Below, one piece after another: positions 61,153-64,000 of a DNA stretch of 64,000 bases (the stretch's first letter is position 1; each line of letters begins with the position of its first letter). The notes beneath the pieces were generated by a model. The model had not been told where the DNA came from and ran no database searches. It was given only the letters and a program-made list of their open reading frames with translations. Position numbers and translations under genes: made by a program. This DNA comes from Cellulomonas wangsupingiae. Its GTDB lineage: Bacteria > Actinomycetota > Actinomycetes > Actinomycetales > Cellulomonadaceae. The stretch is taken from positions 868,001-932,000 of the forward strand of contig NZ_CP101989.1 in NCBI RefSeq assembly GCF_024508275.1, written 5' to 3'.

Positions 61153-62550
61153 ATGACGGCGACGAGCGCGGCGCTCGACGTCCTGGCGCGCGGCGACGTC
61201 GCGGCGCCCCTGCCGTCGGACCCGGACGAGCCGGGCTGGGAGCGTCCCGCCCCGCCGCAGGACGCGCTGCGCTGGGACGCGCTGGGTGCAGGTGCGCTGT
61301 ACGTCGGCGCGCTGCTGTCCATGGTGCTGGTGCGGGTGGCCGGTATGTACCCCGACCAGGCGGCGGGCTGGGTCGCGGCACTGATGCTGGCCGCGGTGAC
61401 CCTGCCGCTCGCCGTGCGCCGGCGGTGGCCCAGCGCGGTGGTGGTGGTCGTCGGGGCGGCGTTCATCACGGCGCAGGCGCTCGGCGTGGTCGAGACGCTC
61501 GTCATGAACATCGCGCTCTTCTGCGCGTTGTACACGGTCGGCGCCTGGGAGGCGGACCGGCGGCGCGCGACGGCCGCACGCGGGCTCGTCGTGGTCGCGA
61601 TGATGGTGTGGCTGTTCGTCGCCCTGTTCATGGTGGCGACGGACCCGGAGACCGCGAAGGACATGCCGGACCAGGTCGGGGTGCTCTCCCCGTTCGTGTC
61701 CTTCACGCTGCTGCAGCTGCTGACGAACGTCCTGTACTTCGGTGGCGCCTGGTTCTTCGGGGAGCGCGCGTGGCGCTCCGCGCGCGAGCGCGCCCGCACG
61801 GACTTGCGGACCCACCTGCTCGTCGTGGAGCGGCACCGGGCCGAGGAGCAGGCGGTCGCTCTCGAGCGGCTGCGCCTCGCGCGTGAGCTGCACGACGCGG
61901 TCGCGCACCACGTGTCGCTCATGGGCGTGCAGGCCGCCGCCGCGCGCACGGTCCTCGCGTCGGACCCCGTCCGCGCGGCCGACGCCCTCGGGCACGTCGA
62001 GGACGCCGCCCGGGAGGCGGTGCAGGAGCTGCACGGCATCCTCGGCATGCTGCGTGACGGCGGCGTGACGGTCGGGGCGACCCCCGCGTCGGGGGAGGCG
62101 CTCGCGTCGCTCGACCTGGACCGGCTGCCGGACCTCGTCACGCAGGCGCGGGCGGGCGGGCTGGCGGTGGCCTACCAGGAGGTGGGCGAGCCGCGTCGGC
62201 TGCGGCCGCTGGCGTCGCTCAACCTGTACCGGATCGCGCAGGAGGCGCTGACCAACATCCGCAAGCACGCGGGTCCGGGCGCCCGGGCGGAGGTCCGGCT
62301 GCGGTGGTCGACCGACGACGTCGAGCTGGAGGTGTCGGACGACGGTGGGACGGCGCGCCCGGCGCGCCCGGCCACGTCCGGTGGCATGGGCCTGGTCGGC
62401 ATGCGCGAGCGCGCGGCTGCGGACGGCGGCACGTTCGAGGCGAGCCGCCGGCGCTCCGGCGGGTTCGTGGTACGCGTACGGCTGCCGCTGGCGGCACCGG
62501 TCGACGGCGGGGTCGCGGTGCCGGCCCCCGGGACGAAGGAGCAGGGATGA
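61153..62550 (+). CDS. NarL-family sensor histidine kinase
   Basis: A 465-residue kinase. About six membrane segments between residues 45 and 215 form the sensor. HisKA_3 motif ARELHDAVAHHVSLMGVQAA has the phospho-accepting His near 248. HATPase segments are YRIAQEALTNIRKHAGPGAR and GMGLVGMRERAAA. Its stop overlaps the response regulator ATG (ATGA). Start ATG 61153, just after a tiny ten-codon ORF that is not counted as a gene. Confidence 0.9.
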   Translation: MTATSAALDVLARGDVAAPLPSDPDEPGWERPAPPQDALRWDALGAGALYVGALLSMVLVRVAGMYPDQAAGWVAALMLAAVTLPLAVRRRWPSAVVVVVGAAFITAQALGVVETLVMNIALFCALYTVGAWEADRRRATAARGLVVVAMMVWLFVALFMVATDPETAKDMPDQVGVLSPFVSFTLLQLLTNVLYFGGAWFFGERAWRSARERARTDLRTHLLVVERHRAEEQAVALERLRLARELHDAVAHHVSLMGVQAAAARTVLASDPVRAADALGHVEDAAREAVQELHGILGMLRDGGVTVGATPASGEALASLDLDRLPDLVTQARAGGLAVAYQEVGEPRRLRPLASLNLYRIAQEALTNIRKHAGPGARAEVRLRWSTDDVELEVSDDGGTARPARPATSGGMGLVGMRERAAADGGTFEASRRRSGGFVVRVRLPLAAPVDGGVAVPAPGTKEQG

Positions 62551-63206
62551 CGACGAGCGTGCGGGTCGTGCTCGCGGACGACCAGGCGCTGCTGCGGGCG
62601 GGGATCGGCACGATCCTGTCGGCGCACCCCGGCATCGAGGTGGTCGGCGAGGCCGGCACGGGTGCGGAGGCGGTCGACGTCGTGCGGGCGACGCGTCCCG
62701 ACGTCGTCTGCATGGACGTGCAGATGCCCGACATGGACGGCCTGGAGGCCACGCGGCGCATCGTCGCGGACCCGGCCGCGCACGCGGCCGTCGTGGTCCT
62801 GACGACGTTCAACCGCGAGGACTACCTGCTCGAGGCGCTGCAGGCCGGCGCCGTGGGGTACCTGCTGAAGACGTCGCGGCCCGAGCAGCTCACGGACGCG
62901 GTGCTGCGCGCCGCGGCCGGCGAAGGGCTCCTCGCGCCCGAGGTGACGCGCGCGGTCATCGCGCGTGCCGTGCGGGAGCGCACGCCGACGCACCCGGCGC
63001 CGCGGCACGCCGTCCCGCTCACCGAGCGGGAGCAGGAGGTGCTCACGCTCGTCGCGCGCGGGCTGAACAACGACGAGATCGCGGCCGAGCTCGTCGTGAG
63101 CCGGGCGACGGTCAAGACGCACGTGTCGAACCTGCTGGCGAAGCTGGGCCTGCGGGACCGCGTGCAGGCGGTGGTGTACGCGCACGAGCACGGCCTGGCC
63201 TCCTGA
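62547..63206 (+). CDS. NarL/LuxR-type response regulator
   Basis: A 219-residue protein. Receiver: VVLADDQALLRAG, phospho-Asp in DVVCMDVQMPDMDG, Lys in GYLLKTSRP. LuxR HTH: LTEREQEVLTLVARGLNNDE and IAAELVVSRATVKTHVSNLL. It forms an operon with the kinase before it. An ABC ATPase gene follows behind a hairpin, so control of that transporter by this pair is likely. Confidence 0.93.
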   Translation: MTTSVRVVLADDQALLRAGIGTILSAHPGIEVVGEAGTGAEAVDVVRATRPDVVCMDVQMPDMDGLEATRRIVADPAAHAAVVVLTTFNREDYLLEALQAGAVGYLLKTSRPEQLTDAVLRAAAGEGLLAPEVTRAVIARAVRERTPTHPAPRHAVPLTEREQEVLTLVARGLNNDEIAAELVVSRATVKTHVSNLLAKLGLRDRVQAVVYAHEHGLAS

Positions 63207-63209
63207 CGT

Positions 63210-63235
63210 GCGTCTCCGTCCCGGGACGGAGACGC
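63210..63235 (+). terminator. Palindromic terminator after the response regulator
   Basis: A perfect 26-bp palindrome (13-bp arms 63210-63222 and 63223-63235) starting three bases after the stop, with a few central bases left unpaired as the loop. Confidence 0.65.
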
Positions 63236-63334
63236 AGGATCGGCCGGGGGCCGGAGCCGCCGCCCCGCCGTGACGCCTACCGTCGACGGTGGACGCCCGG
63301 GGCACCCGGGCGCGGAGGTGGCAGGGGAGGGACG

Positions 63335-64000
63335 ATGCTCGAGCTGCACGGGATCAGCCGGTCGTTCGGCGACCGTCTCGTGCTCGACGACGTGAGCTTC
63401 ACGGTCGGGCGCGGGCGGCTGACGGGGTTCGTCGGTGGCAACGGTGCCGGCAAGACCACGACGATGCGCATCATCCTCGGGGTGCTGGCCGCGCACGCCG
63501 GCACGGTCACGATCGACGGGGTGCCGGTGGGCGGCGCGCAGCGCACGCGGTTCGGGTACATGCCGGAGGAGCGCGGGCTCTACCCCAAGATGCAGCTCGT
63601 CGAGCACCTGACCTACCTGGCGCGCCTGCACGGCTTCGACCGTGACGGCGCGACGGGGCGGGCCGAGGTGCTCGTGGAGCGCCTGGGTCTGACCCCGCGT
63701 GCCAAGGACCCGGTCGAGAGCCTGTCCCTGGGCAACCAGCAGCGCGCACAGATCGCGGCGGCCCTGGTCCACGACCCGGACGTCCTGGTGCTCGACGAGC
63801 CGTTCTCGGGGCTGGACCCGATGGCGGTCGAGGTCGTCCAGGGCGTGCTCGCCGAGCGGGCCGCGCAGGGCGTGCCCGTCCTCTTCTCGTCCCACCAGCT
63901 CGACGTCGTCGAGCGGCTGTGCGACGACCTGGTCATCATCGCCGGCGGCAAGGTGCGCGCCGCGGGGACCCGCGAGGGTCTGCGCCGTGAGCACGGCAGG
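63335..64000 (+). CDS. ABC transporter ATP-binding protein, 3' end outside window
   Basis: The first 222 residues are seen; the gene continues past the window. ATG at 63335 follows a GGGGAGGG site. Walker A GGNGAGKTTTMRI near residue 36, signature LSLGNQQRAQIAAAL, Walker B VLVLDEPFSGLDP and switch His in SSHQ. The closest type is NatA/CcmA-like DRA-family ATPases that drive drug or sodium export with a permease encoded next. It has its own promoter region after the terminator at 63210. Confidence 0.92.
   Translation, partial: MLELHGISRSFGDRLVLDDVSFTVGRGRLTGFVGGNGAGKTTTMRIILGVLAAHAGTVTIDGVPVGGAQRTRFGYMPEERGLYPKMQLVEHLTYLARLHGFDRDGATGRAEVLVERLGLTPRAKDPVESLSLGNQQRAQIAAALVHDPDVLVLDEPFSGLDPMAVEVVQGVLAERAAQGVPVLFSSHQLDVVERLCDDLVIIAGGKVRAAGTREGLRREHGR

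Noticed and set aside
61124..61156. Ten-codon ORF between ispE and the kinase gene
   Set aside because: Too short, Arg-rich and overlapping the kinase start; it may be a coincidence or a coupling device but is not supported as a gene.
58722..62141. 1139-residue minus-strand open frame
   Set aside because: Ser/Arg/Thr-rich shadow antisense to rsmA, ispE and the histidine kinase; no recognisable domain.

Overview
The window is very GC-rich actinobacterial chromosome with a high density of GTG starts and many 4-base start/stop overlaps. The gene set points to a cellulolytic Micrococcales actinomycete of the Cellulomonas type: GH10 xylanase, GH39 xylosidase, GH6 cellulase and GH20 hexosaminidase, LacI-type sugar control, Rpf/G5 cell-wall hydrolases and a SepX/GlpR divisome gene. 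Genus is inferred from gene content and style only. No insertion sequence, phage, CRISPR array or rRNA was seen; one tRNA-Ala is present.

Layout. 1-2.6 kb: end of an olefin-hydrocarbon locus (OleC-like ligase, cut by the window edge, overlapping an OleD-like reductase). 2.6-4.7 kb: a secreted GH10 xylanase behind a promoter with a 14-bp palindrome. 4.7-10.6 kb: two hypothetical genes, a TetR regulator divergent from an Old-Yellow-Enzyme dienoyl-CoA-reductase-like flavoenzyme with a palindromic operator between them, and an ECF42-type sigma factor overlapping its DGPF/YCII partner. 10.7-16.1 kb: rifampin ADP-ribosyltransferase (Arr), a VapBC-type toxin-antitoxin pair with a perfect palindrome at its promoter, a LigD-like phosphoesterase-polymerase without ligase domain, a BrkB/YihY membrane protein and a nucleotidyltransferase. 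16.1-19.0 kb: LacI regulator divergent from a GH39 xylosidase, with two matching operators. 19.0-26.2 kb: NarL-type two-component system, CPBP protease, an HTH-TPR regulator followed by a tiny secreted peptide (possible RRNPP-like signalling pair), a DinB-like protein and an MFS transporter.

26.6-41.5 kb: a 1486-residue SF1-helicase-like protein whose ATPase motifs look destroyed, MscL, a SAF protein, an FmdB zinc ribbon, a penicillin-acylase-type Ntn hydrolase with a CIRCE (HrcA) element at its promoter, then the cluster 5-FTHF cyclo-ligase / gephyrin-like Glp(MoeA) / acetyltransferase / SepX-GlpR, tRNA-Ala(CGC), and a secreted DUF5648 triple-repeat protein. 41.5-51.6 kb: bulb-type-lectin-GH6 cellulase, UDP-glucose pyrophosphorylase, a GlsB-like membrane protein, GH20 hexosaminidase, protein O-mannosyltransferase divergent from rsmI, nicotinamidase and a lipoprotein sugar dehydrogenase. 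51.7-64 kb: a housekeeping run (PH-domain protein, metG, tatD, two G5/DUF348 wall hydrolases, rsmA, ispE) followed by a second two-component system and an ABC ATPase cut by the window edge. An array of 13 phased, strand-switching repeats lies between the rpf gene and rsmA.

The most noteworthy unexplained items are the HTH-TPR/peptide pair, the phased repeat array, the degenerate helicase with nuclease-like tail and the CIRCE element before an acylase.
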